Positions 8,939 to 18,500 of a stretch of DNA of 64,000 bases are shown in pieces. A program made the position numbers and the translations under genes. The stretch is from NCBI RefSeq assembly GCF_900269665.1, contig NZ_LT985361.1, forward strand, positions 8,724,174 through 8,788,173. Direction: 5' to 3'. The stretch is from Nocardia suismassiliense (lineage in GTDB: Bacteria > Actinomycetota > Actinomycetes > Mycobacteriales > Mycobacteriaceae). The notes beneath the pieces were generated by a model. The model did no database searches and was not told the origin of the DNA. It worked only from the letters and a program-made list of their open reading frames with translations. Within the stretch, counting starts at the first letter, position 1. Each line of letters opens with the position of its first letter.

Positions 8939-10204
8939 ATGGGTTCACCGGAAGTCACTCCCGCGGGCGGGGACGCGCTGCCCAGCAGGGCCGAGGTCCT
9001 GGTCGTCGGTGCCGGTCCGGCCGGATCGGCCGCGGCCGCCTGGGCCGCGCGGGCCGGGCGCGACGTGGTGCTGCTCGACTCCGCCGTCTTCCCCAGGGAC
9101 AAGACCTGCGGCGATGGGCTGACCCCGCGCGCGACGGCCGAGCTGGAACACCTCGGGCTCGGCGATTGGCTGCGCGCGCACACCGTCAACCACGGTTTGC
9201 GGATGACCGGCTTCGGCAGGGAGGCCCTGCTGCCCTGGCCCGCCGGATCGTTCCCGACATACGGAAGTGCCGTCCCACGAACCGAACTCGACGACAAGCT
9301 GCGCGAGACCGCGGTGAAGTCCGGCGCGCGGATGATCGACGGCAGCAAAGTGGTCGATGTCACCCGCGACGGCGACCGGGTCACCGGTGTGACGGTGCGA
9401 ACCGCGACCGGCACGCACACCATCGGCTGCACGACGCTCATCGTCGCCGACGGGGTGCGTTCGCCGATCGGACGCCTGCTCGGCCGCACCTGGCATCGGC
9501 AGTACGCCTACGGCACGGCGGCCCGCGCCTACATCAAGTCCGGCCGCAGCGACGACCAGTGGATCACCTCGCATCTCGAGCTGCGCGACGCCGACAACGT
9601 GCTGGTCCCCGGCTACGGCTGGGTCTTCCCGCTGGGCAACGGCGAGGTCAATATCGGGGTCGGCTCGCTGGCCACCGAGCAGCGCCCGTCGCATATCGCG
9701 CTGAAGCCGCTGCTGGAGCACTATACGAAGCTGCGCTTCGACGAATGGGAGTTCGAGGGTTCGCTGCGCGCGGTGGCCTCGGCGCTGCTGCCGATGGGCG
9801 GTGCGGTGTCGAATGTGGCGGGCCGCAACTGGGTGCTGGTCGGTGATGCCGCGGGCTGTGTGAACCCGTTGAACGGCGAGGGCATCGACTACGGCCTGGA
9901 GGGTGGGCACATGCTGGCCGGGTTGCTGGACGAACCGGACCTCACCCGCATCTGGCCCGAGCTGCTGCGCAAGAAGTACGGGCGGACCTTCTCGGTGGCG
10001 CGGCGGATCGCCGGACTGGCCACCCATCCGCGCATGGTGCCGATCGGCGGGCCGCCGGTGATGCGGTCGAAGTACCTGCAGCGCACCGCGGTCCGGGTGA
10101 TGGGCAACCTGGTGACCGACGAGGATGTGGATCTGACCGCGCGGGCCTGGCGGGCAGCGGGGCGGATGTCGATGCGCGCCGACGACCTGCCGCCCTTCTC
10201 CTGA
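8939..10204 (+). CDS. menJ: Menaquinone reductase MenJ (geranylgeranyl reductase family)
   Basis: 421 residues. A flavoprotein that in mycobacteria saturates the beta-isoprene unit of menaquinone to give MK-9(II-H2). The N-terminal FAD dinucleotide motif 'LVVGAGPAGSAAAAWAA' is followed by 'CGDGLTPRA' (the conserved substrate-side cysteine motif) and, near residue 300, 'VGDAAGCVNPLNGEGIDYGL', which contacts FAD. The gene is divergent from the polyprenyl diphosphate synthase, and menG and mgtA follow further on. In M. tuberculosis it sits in the same neighbourhood (Rv0561c). Confidence 0.93.
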   Translation: MGSPEVTPAGGDALPSRAEVLVVGAGPAGSAAAAWAARAGRDVVLLDSAVFPRDKTCGDGLTPRATAELEHLGLGDWLRAHTVNHGLRMTGFGREALLPWPAGSFPTYGSAVPRTELDDKLRETAVKSGARMIDGSKVVDVTRDGDRVTGVTVRTATGTHTIGCTTLIVADGVRSPIGRLLGRTWHRQYAYGTAARAYIKSGRSDDQWITSHLELRDADNVLVPGYGWVFPLGNGEVNIGVGSLATEQRPSHIALKPLLEHYTKLRFDEWEFEGSLRAVASALLPMGGAVSNVAGRNWVLVGDAAGCVNPLNGEGIDYGLEGGHMLAGLLDEPDLTRIWPELLRKKYGRTFSVARRIAGLATHPRMVPIGGPPVMRSKYLQRTAVRVMGNLVTDEDVDLTARAWRAAGRMSMRADDLPPFS

Positions 10205-10292
10205 TCCCCAGACCTGCGCTTTCCCTGAGTCGGCGGCATGAGCGACCGGTAGGCTGAGCCTGCCTTTGCCCTCGTGACGACAGGTTTCAGCC

Positions 10293-10721
10293 ATGGGTGC
10301 ACAACCAGCAGGTGGCTTACCCGCGTTGTATTTGCTGCCGCATCTACGGCGGGCCCGCGACCTCGCGGATCGGCAGTATGCCGATCCGCTCCGTCTCGAT
10401 GAATTGGCCGCTGCCGCAGGGGTTTCCAAATATCACTTCCTGCGGGCGTTCGCCGCGGTCTACGGGCTGACGCCGGCCGCGTACCTGGCGGAGCGGCGGA
10501 TCGAGCGCGCGCAGGATCTGCTGCGCTCCACCAATGTCACGGTGACCGAGGTGTGCATGCTGGTCGGCTACAGCAGCCTCGGCTCGTTCAGCAGCAAATT
10601 CCGCCAGCTGGTCGGCGTCTCACCCTCGGAGTATCAGGCCAAGTTCGCCGATGGGGCGCCGCGCATTCCGGGGTGTTTCGTGTTCATGCACGGGCTCAGC
10701 GACCGGAAGCGCGATAGCTAA
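10293..10721 (+). CDS. AraC family transcriptional regulator, DNA-binding domain only
   Basis: 142 residues holding two helix-turn-helix units: 'RLDELAAAAGVSKYHFLRAF' and 'VTVTEVCMLVGYSSLGSFSSKF', followed by 'GVSPSEYQ', the usual end of the AraC domain. There is no N-terminal ligand-binding domain, so it is either constitutive or responds through a partner. The last 4 bp overlap the convergent stop of the nitroreductase gene. Part of a block absent from the mycobacterial gene order. Confidence 0.88.
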   Translation: MGAQPAGGLPALYLLPHLRRARDLADRQYADPLRLDELAAAAGVSKYHFLRAFAAVYGLTPAAYLAERRIERAQDLLRSTNVTVTEVCMLVGYSSLGSFSSKFRQLVGVSPSEYQAKFADGAPRIPGCFVFMHGLSDRKRDS

Positions 10722-11167
10722 GCCGGCGTGGGGTTCTCGATGCGGAACACCGCGCAGCGCGGGGCCGCTGCCGCGAACTCGTCGGGGTCGGCGGACTCGA
10801 CCAAGCCGAGCTTGATGAAGAACGGCACACCGTGCGGCACCTCGCGCGGGAATTCGCGCAGGATCGCGGCGCGTTCCTCGGCGGGCAGTTCGATCAGGTC
10901 GACGCGGTGGCGTTTGCGGCCCTCAGCCAGGATGCCCCAGTGGCTTTTGCGCGCGTTGCGCACCCACTCGGCCTTGCCGTGACCGACGACGTAGCGCGCA
11001 CCACGCACGGTCAGCGGTGAGACCGGAGTGGTCCGTAGCTCGCCGGAGGCCCTGCCGGGCACCGAGAGCACCCGCATCGTGCCGATCGTTAACCCCAGTC
11101 GGTTCAGCGTGATCACGACCCGGTTCATCGGTTTCAGCCAGCCGGGCAGGCCCAGTTTCGTTTCCAT
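10718..11167 (-). CDS. Deazaflavin (F420)-dependent nitroreductase family protein (Ddn-like)
   Basis: 149 residues from the ATG at 11167 with ribosome site AAAGGAG. The split-beta-barrel Ddn/DUF385 family binds coenzyme F420 or fatty acids. 'GRASGELRTTPVSPL' matches the family's phosphate-binding GRKSG-RTTPL motif, and 'VVGHGKAEWVRNARKS' is the following conserved strand. It starts 11 bp after the PadR stop, so the two are one operon and the PadR protein probably controls it. The substrate is unknown. Confidence 0.82.
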   Translation of the reverse strand: METKLGLPGWLKPMNRVVITLNRLGLTIGTMRVLSVPGRASGELRTTPVSPLTVRGARYVVGHGKAEWVRNARKSHWGILAEGRKRHRVDLIELPAEERAAILREFPREVPHGVPFFIKLGLVESADPDEFAAAAPRCAVFRIENPTPA

Positions 11168-11178
11168 GACAACTCCTT

Positions 11179-11751
11179 TCAGGTCGGCCATGGCAGATCG
11201 CCGTCGCCGATCCGTCGTGCGGCGCGCTCTACCCACCGCAATTCGGTGTCGAGTAGTTCGCGTTGCAGTTCGCCCTCGATCAGGACGATTTCCGGAATTC
11301 CGGTCGCCTGCGCCGCAGCCAGGTCGGCGGTCAGCTCGGCCGTGGCGGCGCGCAAGGCCGCGGCCCGCCGGGCCAGCAGTTCGGCCGCGCGCTCCGGTGC
11401 CAGGTTGAGGATGTGCGCGAGACCGGCCGGGAAGCGCGGGTATTCGTTGATCGGCTCGGCGAGATATTCATCGAGCAGCGAATCGAGTTCGCCGCGTCCG
11501 GTGGCGGTGATTTCGTAACTGGTGCGTTCCGGGCGCGCACCGGCCCGGCTGGTGCCCACCGGCTCGATCAGTCCGCTCGCGGCCAGCCGGGCGACGGTGT
11601 CGTAGACGGATCCGCCGCGCATCCGCACCACCCGGCCGACGTGGCGGTCCTTGATGAGCGCCTGCATCTCGTAGGGGTGCATGGGGCGCTCGTTGAGCAG
11701 GCTCAGAACGGCCAGTGCCAAGGGAGTTCTGCGGGCTCGCTGTGCCGCCAT
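11179..11751 (-). CDS. PadR family transcriptional regulator
   Basis: 190 residues. The winged-helix domain (residues ~5-95) begins 'PLALAVLSLLNERPMHPYEM' and includes 'GSVYDTVARLAASGLIEP'. A C-terminal helical dimerisation part rich in Ala/Arg follows (PadR-C/Vir-like). The ATG at 11751 is chosen because the winged helix starts there; the upstream extension is out of family. The gene leads the Ddn-like gene in one operon and has a palindrome 12 bp before its start, fitting autoregulation. Confidence 0.88.
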   Translation of the reverse strand: MAAQRARRTPLALAVLSLLNERPMHPYEMQALIKDRHVGRVVRMRGGSVYDTVARLAASGLIEPVGTSRAGARPERTSYEITATGRGELDSLLDEYLAEPINEYPRFPAGLAHILNLAPERAAELLARRAAALRAATAELTADLAAAQATGIPEIVLIEGELQRELLDTELRWVERAARRIGDGDLPWPT

Positions 11752-11762
11752 CACGCTCCAAA

Positions 11763-11778
11763 TATTCGAACTCGAATA
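11763..11778. promoter_or_regulatory. Palindrome, likely PadR operator
   Basis: Perfect inverted repeat TATTCGA-AC-TCGAATA, 12 bp upstream of the PadR ATG. A partial second copy of the core (CGAACTCG) follows at 11781. AT-rich in a GC-rich genome. Assignment to PadR is by position. Confidence 0.6.
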
Positions 11779-11853
11779 ACCGAACTCGACTATACCGCGA
11801 AGACCGCAATTTCCGAGAAGCATCCGGTCGAGGAGCCGCCATAGCCTTGCCGC

Positions 11854-12291
11854 ATGACAACGATCACGAACGTCTCGCTGGTCACCGTGTACGTCACGGA
11901 CCAAACCGAATCGAAGCAGTGGTACATCGACAAGCTGGGCTTCGTCGAGGTCGCCGACATCACCATGGGCGACAACGGGTTCCGCTGGGTCACCATCGCG
12001 CACCCACAGCACCCGGAGCTGGAGATCGGCCTGATGATCCCCGGCCCGCCACTGGACGACAACCTGGCCGAGGCCATCCGCCGCGCCCTCGCGAACGGCA
12101 CGCACGGCGCGCTCGGCCTGCGCACCGAGAACTGCCAGAAGACCTTCGAGGAGCTCACCGCCAAGGGCGTCGAGTTCGTGCAGCCGCCCGCCGAACGGCC
12201 TTACGGCACCGAGGCCATCGTCCGGGACAACTCCGGGAACTGGCTGGTGCTGGTGGAGCAGAAGGAGTACTCCCCGGAGGACTTCAAATAA
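11854..12291 (+). CDS. VOC family (glyoxalase/bleomycin-resistance fold) protein
   Basis: 145 residues with two beta-alpha-beta-beta-beta units: 'VSLVTVYVTDQTESKQWYIDKLGF' opens the first and 'CQKTFEELTAKGVEFVQPP' the second, ending in 'VRDNSGNWLVLVE', the metal-site strand. Close in shape to the short glyoxalase-like proteins that accompany regulators. Substrate unknown. Divergent from PadR, so the palindrome between them could serve both. Confidence 0.82.
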   Translation: MTTITNVSLVTVYVTDQTESKQWYIDKLGFVEVADITMGDNGFRWVTIAHPQHPELEIGLMIPGPPLDDNLAEAIRRALANGTHGALGLRTENCQKTFEELTAKGVEFVQPPAERPYGTEAIVRDNSGNWLVLVEQKEYSPEDFK

Positions 12292-12297
12292 AACGAA

Positions 12298-12333
12298 ACC
12301 CGTCGTCCCGGGCTAGCTGCCGGGACGACGGGT
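12298..12333. terminator. Bidirectional hairpin terminator
   Basis: Perfect 14-bp stem ACCCGTCGTCCCGG/CCGGGACGACGGGT with an 8-nt loop between the convergent VOC and DUF2505 genes. A-rich sequence lies before it. Confidence 0.75.
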
Positions 12334-12350
12334 GCAGGTTCTGCGGTGGG

Positions 12351-12857
12351 TCAGGCAGTCGCCTGCGCGGCGACCCACTCCTCGATGAACTTGCGCTCGC
12401 TGTTGAGCACCCGATGGTGCAGCTGCTCGGCGAGCGGCTCGATGGCGCCGCCGACCAGCGGCACCTTCACCTGCACGGTGCCGACCACCTCGATCTCGGA
12501 ACCCTCGGCGGTCGAGCGCATTTCGTAGGTGCCCGACATCTCGGTGGCGATGCCGCCGGTCTCGCCCTCGAAGGTGCCCTTGGCGACCTCGCCGGTGAGC
12601 GCCTGCCAGTTGTCGGTGCGCGAGAGCATGAGCTCGCTCTTGAGCACCTTGCTCACCACGCTGGGAATCTTGTCCTGCGCGGCCTTTTCGGTCATGTGGA
12701 TGCGGATGGTGCCCTCGCCCTCGGGATGCGAGAGGTCCAAGGTCGCGGTCTCGGCGTCGGCGAAACGCGCCTGCCAGACTTTCTCGTCGGTAAGTGCCCG
12801 GTGAAGATCTTCGACCGGGACGGTGTAAGGCACGGTGAAGCTGAATTTTCGGGACAT
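12351..12857 (-). CDS. DUF2505 domain protein (SRPBCC-like)
   Basis: 168 residues starting MSRKFSFTVPYTVPVEDLHR. The alternation of strands, the 'DEKVWQARFADA' helix and the C-terminal 'EPLAEQLHHRVLNSERKFIEEW' helix fit the START/SRPBCC-like DUF2505 family of actinobacteria, which probably binds a hydrophobic ligand. It is divergent from the next membrane protein. An upstream extension in the same frame runs into that divergent gene and is not coding. Confidence 0.82.
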   Translation of the reverse strand: MSRKFSFTVPYTVPVEDLHRALTDEKVWQARFADAETATLDLSHPEGEGTIRIHMTEKAAQDKIPSVVSKVLKSELMLSRTDNWQALTGEVAKGTFEGETGGIATEMSGTYEMRSTAEGSEIEVVGTVQVKVPLVGGAIEPLAEQLHHRVLNSERKFIEEWVAAQATA

Positions 12858-12896
12858 GCGCGACACGGTAGTCCAGTCGATCGGTAGCCTGTTGCG

Positions 12897-13349
12897 GTGT
12901 TGGAAACCACGCAGTCTGATCGGCGATCGATCCGCCTGCGGCGGGCCAGAATCGGCGTGCTCACGGCTGCCACGGTGATCAGCGTGCTCGTCGTGCTCCT
13001 GGTGCTGGCCGCCTGGCGCAACGACTACCTGATCAGCTCGGACAAGGGCGTGGCCAGCGCCGAGGTGCTCTCCGCAGGCCGGCTGCGCTCCGCGGTCATG
13101 TACGTGACCCCCGATGGTGAGACACACAATCCGAAGGTCGGCGTGCTGTACCCGACCAACCTCACCGCGGGTGAGCGCATCCGGGTCGAATACAACCGCG
13201 CGGACCCCGATCTGGTGCGGGTGGAGGGGCGCGATGTGCGCGTCGCCATCCCACCCGCGCTGTCGGTGATCGTCGTGGTGTGGCTGATCGCCCTGCCTAC
13301 GCTGTGGCTGCTGATTCGGCTCAGCAGGCGGCGGCCGAGCGCGAGCTGA
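12897..13349 (+). CDS. DUF3592-type membrane protein (Rv0556-like)
   Basis: 150 residues. An N-terminal transmembrane helix ('VLTAATVISVLVVLLVLAAW'), an extracytoplasmic beta-rich domain with 'VLYPTNLTAGERIRVEYNRADPDLVRVEGR', and a C-terminal helix ('ALSVIVVVWLIALPTLWLLI') give two membrane anchors with an outside loop. GTG start. It precedes mgtA, as Rv0556 precedes Rv0557. Function unknown. Confidence 0.75.
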   Translation: MLETTQSDRRSIRLRRARIGVLTAATVISVLVVLLVLAAWRNDYLISSDKGVASAEVLSAGRLRSAVMYVTPDGETHNPKVGVLYPTNLTAGERIRVEYNRADPDLVRVEGRDVRVAIPPALSVIVVVWLIALPTLWLLIRLSRRRPSAS

Positions 13350-13406
13350 ACTACCGAGCCGGGGTCGGCCCGAGGAGTTCGCTCGATCTTTAGGTGTCCT
13401 TCACGC

Positions 13407-14588
13407 ATGCGTGGCGAGACGGCGCGATCCGGCCGTCAACCTGAGAGAGTGCGTGTAGCGATCGTTGCCGAGTCGTTTCTGCCGAATATGAACGGCGTCG
13501 TCAACTCCGTGCTCCGGGTGCTCGATCACCTGGATCGGCACGGCCACGACGCCCTGATCATCGCGCCGGACACCACGCGCGGGCTGGCCCCCGCCGCGCG
13601 CTGGCACGAGCGGTTCCGGGTGCATCGAGTGCCCGCGGTGATGGTGCCGAAGATCAGTTCGCTGCCGGTGGGACTGCCGCAGCCGGGCATCGTCTCGGCC
13701 ATCGAGGATTTCGACGCCGACGTGGTGCATCTGGCCTCGCCGTTCCTGCTCGGGGCCGGCGGTCTCGCCGCGGCCATGCGGCTGGATCTGCCCACAGTGG
13801 CGGTGTACCAGACCGACGTCGCCGGATTCGCCAAGAGCTACGGGCTGGCGCTGGCCAGCCGGGCGGCCTGGGCCTGGACGCGGCGCATCCACGAGGGCGC
13901 GACCAGGACATTGGCGCCGTCGCGGGCGGCCGCCGAAGATCTGGCGCAGCACGGTATTCCGCGCGTGCACCGGTGGGGTCGAGGCGTGGACATCGCGCGG
14001 TTCACCCCGCAGGCCCGTCGCACGGAACTGCGTGACTCCTGGCTCGACGGCGACAAGCTGGTGGTCGGCTTCGTCGGACGGCTGGCGCCGGAGAAGCACG
14101 TCGAGCGGCTCGCGGTGCTGGCGAACGACCCGGATATCCAGTTGGTGATCGTCGGCGACGGGCCGGAACGCGACCGGCTCGCCCGGATGATGCCGACCGC
14201 CGTGTTCACCGGCGAGCTCGGCGGCAACACCCTGGCCGAGGCGTACGCGAGCCTGGACGTGATGGTGCACGCGGGCGAGCACGAAACCTTCTGTCAGGGT
14301 GTGCAGGAAGCGCTCGCCTCCGGCATCCCGGTGATCGGCCCCGACGCGGGCGGGCCGCGCGACCTGATCGCGCACTGTCGCAACGGTTATCTGCTCCCGG
14401 TCGACCGTTTCACCGAACTGTTGCCGAGTGCCGTTGGGGCACTGCACGACCCGGTGCTGCGGGCCCGATTCGCCGGGGCCGCACGTAAATCGGTGCTGCA
14501 CCGCACCTGGCCGGCGATCTGCACCGAACTGATGGGGCACTACGCGGACGTGACCGGTAACCGAATGCGGCTACCGCATACGGCATAA
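13407..14588 (+). CDS. mgtA: GDP-mannose-dependent alpha-mannosyltransferase MgtA (GT4)
   Basis: 393 residues, GT-B fold. It opens 'RVRVAIVAESFLPNMNGV' and has the GT4 nucleotide-sugar motif near residues 290-315 ('HETFCQGVQEALASGIPVIG'), with the E-x7-E pair spanning E-TFCQGVQ-E. 'GVDIARFTP' and 'GFVGRLAPEKHVERL' are family landmarks. The M. tuberculosis orthologue (Rv0557) mannosylates a glucuronosyl diacylglycerol in the membrane. A GTG at 13449 would give the start seen in mycobacteria; ATG 13407 is the longer choice. Confidence 0.9.
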   Translation: MRGETARSGRQPERVRVAIVAESFLPNMNGVVNSVLRVLDHLDRHGHDALIIAPDTTRGLAPAARWHERFRVHRVPAVMVPKISSLPVGLPQPGIVSAIEDFDADVVHLASPFLLGAGGLAAAMRLDLPTVAVYQTDVAGFAKSYGLALASRAAWAWTRRIHEGATRTLAPSRAAAEDLAQHGIPRVHRWGRGVDIARFTPQARRTELRDSWLDGDKLVVGFVGRLAPEKHVERLAVLANDPDIQLVIVGDGPERDRLARMMPTAVFTGELGGNTLAEAYASLDVMVHAGEHETFCQGVQEALASGIPVIGPDAGGPRDLIAHCRNGYLLPVDRFTELLPSAVGALHDPVLRARFAGAARKSVLHRTWPAICTELMGHYADVTGNRMRLPHTA

Positions 14589-14684
14589 CGCCGGGCCGGT
14601 CCGAACGGCCGAACGCGGCGCGATGTGATCGAACAATCTCCCTACCTCCCTCGGCGCGCCGCGCTGCGAGAGTTAGGGTCAACC

Positions 14685-15389
14685 GTGGCGAAAACAGAAT
14701 CGACCAGGGCCTCGTTGGACAAGCAGCCGCGCGAGGTGGCGACGATGTTCGACGGTGTCGCGCGACGGTACGACCTGACCAACACCGTGATCTCCGGCGG
14801 CCAGGATCGCTACTGGCGCTGGGCGGTGCGCAAGGCGCTGGCGCCGCGCCCGGGCGAGCGGATCCTCGACCTCGCGGCGGGCACCGGGGTGTCCACGGTC
14901 GATCTGGCGAAATCCGGCGCCTGGTGCCTGGCCGCCGACTTCTCCCAGGGCATGCTCGCCGCAGGCAGGCACCGCAAGGTGCCGATGGTGGCGGCCGACG
15001 CGCTGGCGCTACCGTTCGCCGACGACTCGTTCGACGGGGTGACGATCTCCTACGGGCTGCGCAATATCTCCGATACCGAGGCCGCGCTGCGCGAGATGCT
15101 GCGGGTCACCAAGCCGGGCGGCAGGCTGGTCATCGCCGAGTTCTCCACGCCGGTCGTGCCGGGTTTCCGCACCGTATACATGGAATATCTGATGAAGGCG
15201 CTGCCGAAGGTGGCCCGCGCGGTCAGCAGCAATCCGGACGCCTACGTCTACCTGGCCGAGTCGATCCGCGCCTGGCCGAACCAGCGGCAACTGGCGCTGC
15301 GGATCGCGAGCACCGGGTGGTCCTCGGTGAAGTGGCGCACCCTCACCGGCGGCATCGTCGCGCTGCATCGCGCGTACAACCTGGGCTGA
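14685..15389 (+). CDS. menG: Demethylmenaquinone methyltransferase
   Basis: 234 residues from the GTG at 14685, equal in length to the mycobacterial enzyme; an upstream ATG (14625) adds 20 residues outside the family. It transfers a methyl group from SAM to demethylmenaquinone, the last step of menaquinone synthesis. 'MFDGVARRYDLTNTVIS' is the UbiE/MenG family signature, 'ILDLAAGTGVSTVDLA' is SAM motif I, and 'ISYGLRNISDTEAALREM' is the second signature. It follows mgtA as Rv0558 follows Rv0557. Confidence 0.96.
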   Translation: MAKTESTRASLDKQPREVATMFDGVARRYDLTNTVISGGQDRYWRWAVRKALAPRPGERILDLAAGTGVSTVDLAKSGAWCLAADFSQGMLAAGRHRKVPMVAADALALPFADDSFDGVTISYGLRNISDTEAALREMLRVTKPGGRLVIAEFSTPVVPGFRTVYMEYLMKALPKVARAVSSNPDAYVYLAESIRAWPNQRQLALRIASTGWSSVKWRTLTGGIVALHRAYNLG

Positions 15390-15405
15390 TCAGCGACCTG
15401 CGTCA

Positions 15406-15438
15406 CCCCTCACCGGCGATTTTTCCGCCTGTGAGGGG
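15406..15438 (+). terminator. Stem-loop after menG
   Basis: CCCCTCAC/GTGAGGGG arms extended inward by a further 4 bp after one mismatch, with ATTTTT in the loop, 16 bp past the menG stop. No T-run follows. Confidence 0.55.
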
Positions 15439-15501
15439 CAATGTCATCTGGCGATAACGCGCGGTAAACCCGCCGCAATCGGCGATGGCCATGATCGGGG
15501 C

Positions 15502-18500
15502 ATGGTGGACGCAGGCACGACGCGCGCGGACGGCACCGCGCGGACGGCATGCTCGTACTGTGGCGTCGGTTGTGGCGTCACGGTGCAGACGCGGGCCGGC
15601 GCCGACGGGGCACCGGTGATCGCCAAGGTCAGCGGGGACAAGCTGCACCCGGCGAACGCGGGCAGGCTGTGCACCAAGGGCGCCACCCACCTGGAACTGA
15701 TGCGCGCGCCCGGCCGGATGGAGACCGCGTTCCGACGGCCCGAACGCGGGCAGGAGCCGGTGCCCGCGCCGGTCGACGACGTGGTGCGCGAGGCGGCCGA
15801 CCGGTTGCGGGCGATCCTCGACGAGCACGGGCCCGACGCGATCGCGCTGTACGTCTCCGGGCAGCTGTCGCTCGAGGCACAGTACCTGGCGACCAAACTG
15901 GCCAAGGGCTACCTGCGCACCGTGCACATCGAGGCCAACTCGCGGCTGTGCATGGCGAGTGCGGGTACCGGGTACAAGCAGTCGCTCGGCGCGGACGGGC
16001 CGCCCGGCTCCTACGACGACTTCGAGCACGCCGACCTGTTCTTCGTGATCGGCGCGAACATGGCCGACTGTCATCCGATCCTGCACTTGCGCATGGTCGA
16101 TCGGGTCAAGGCCGGTGCCAAGCTGATCGTCGTCGACCCGCGCCGCACCGATACCGCGGCGCGCGCCGACCTGTTCCTGCAGATCGCGCCCGGCACCGAC
16201 CTGGCGCTGTTGAACGGACTGCTGCATCTGCTGGTCGAGAACGGTGACGTAGACCAGGATTTCATCGCCGAGCACACCGAGGGCTGGGCCGGGATGCCCG
16301 AGTTCCTCGCGGACTATCCGCCCGCGCGGGTCGCCGAGATCACCGGGCTCGCCGAAGCCGATATCCGGACCGCCGCACAGTGGATCGGCGCGGCCGGCGA
16401 GTGGATGTCGCTGTGGACGATGGGGCTCAACCAGTCCACCCACGGCACCTGGAACACCAACGCGCTCTGCAATCTGCACCTGGCCACCGGCGCCATCGGC
16501 CGCACCGGCAGCGGACCGTTCTCGCTGACCGGACAGCCGAATGCGATGGGCGGCCGCGAAATGGGGTACATGGGTCCTGGCCTGCCGGGCCAGCGCAGCG
16601 TGCTCTCCCCCGCCGACCGCGCGTTCGTGGAAACCGCCTGGGGACTCGAGGCAGGCACGATTCGCGACGAGGTGGGCCCGGGCACCATCGAGATGTTCCG
16701 CGAGCTGGCGGCGGGCAACATCAAGGCCGCCTGGATCATCTGCACGAATCCCGTTGCCACGGTGGCCAACCGCAAGACCGTGCTCGACGGACTGGAGGCG
16801 GCCGAACTGGTGATCGCGCAGGACGCGTACGCCGAAACCGCCACCAACGCCTACGCCGACCTGTTGCTGCCCGCCACGCTGTGGGCCGAAGCCGATGCGG
16901 TGATGGTGAACTCGGAGCGCAACGTCACGCTGCTGCAGCGTTCCGTCGATCCGATCGGCGATACCCGCCCGGACTGGCTGCTGATCGCCCAGGTGGCCAC
17001 CGCGATGGGCTTCCCGGGCTTCGACTTCGCCTCCGGCGCCGAGGTTTTCGCCGAGATCAAGCAGTTCGCCAACCCGGCCACCGGATATGACCTGCGCGGC
17101 ATGGATTTCGAGCGACTCAGGGAAGGGCCGATGCAGTGGCCGTGTCCCGAAGGCGCCGGCGCGCGCAATGCGATTCGCTATCTCAACGACGGGGTCAGCC
17201 AGCCGCTGCACGTCGACGCCGCCGGTCATCGGCCGAGGCTGGCGTTCGCCACCCCGAGCAGGCGCGCCGTGTTCTGGCCGCGCCCGCATCTGCCGCCCGC
17301 GGAACTGCCCGACGACGACTTCCCGTTCGTCCTCAATACCGGTCGGCTGCAGCACCAATGGCACACGATGACCAAGACCGGCAAGATCGACAAGCTGAAC
17401 AAGTTGAACGGGCAGCCGTTCGTCGAGGTGCACCCGGCCGACGCCGAACGTCTCGGGGTGCGCGCGGGCGACCAGCTCGAAATCGCCTCGCGGCGTGGGC
17501 GGGCCGTGCTGCCGGTGCAGATCAGCGACCGGGTCCGGCCCGGCGACTGCTTCGCGCCGTTCCACTGGAACGACGAGCACGGTGAGTATCTGACGATCAA
17601 CGCGGTCACCAACGACGCCGTCGACCCGGCTTCACTGCAGCCGGAGTTCAAGGCGTGCGCGGTCTCGCTGCGCAGAGTGGCGGTGCCGGAGGCCGATCCG
17701 CCGCACTCGCCCGCGGTGCCGACGCCCGCGCTGGCCGCCGCGCATCCGCTGGCCGCCCTGTTCGGGCTGGACGCCGCCGTCACCCCGATGCTCACCGAGA
17801 CCGAGCGGATCTATCTCAGCGGGTATCTCGCTGCGCTACAGGCGGTTCCGGTGACCGGCCAGCCGGTGCTGCCCGCCGCCGCGCCGATGTCCGCGCAGAG
17901 CAGGCTGTGGATCGATGGCGTGCTGGCAGGCATGTACTCCCGCGCCGCGGCACCCGAGGCGGCGAGCGCCCACCCGGTGACCGTGCTGTGGGCCTCGCAG
18001 ACCGGCACGGCGGAGGAACTCGCCGCGACGGTGGCCGCGCGGCTCACCGAATGCGGTTTCGCGCCACGACTGCTCGACATGGACTCGTGTGCGGTGGACG
18101 CGCTGACCGGTGACGTGCTGGTGATCAGCAGTACCTTCGGCGACGGCGGGCCACCGGACAACGGCGCCGACTTCTGGAACCAGCTGGACAGCAAGGCGAT
18201 TCGCCTCACCGGCGTGCGTTATGCGGTGTTCGCCCTCGGCGACTCCTCGTACGACGACTTCTGCGGGCACGGCCGCAAACTCGATGAACGGTTCGCCGAA
18301 TACGGTGCGGTGCGGCTGCTCGACCGCGTCGACAGCGAGCCGGATTTCCTGGAGCCCGCCGAGCGCTGGCTCGATGCGATCGTGGCGCTGCTCGGCGAGG
18401 GCGTGGAAACCGCTGCGCCGGAAACTGATCCGGGCCCGCCTGCGAAAGTACCGGCACCCAGTCGAGGCGGCGGCACCATGACGGCGGTGCTCACCCGCGC

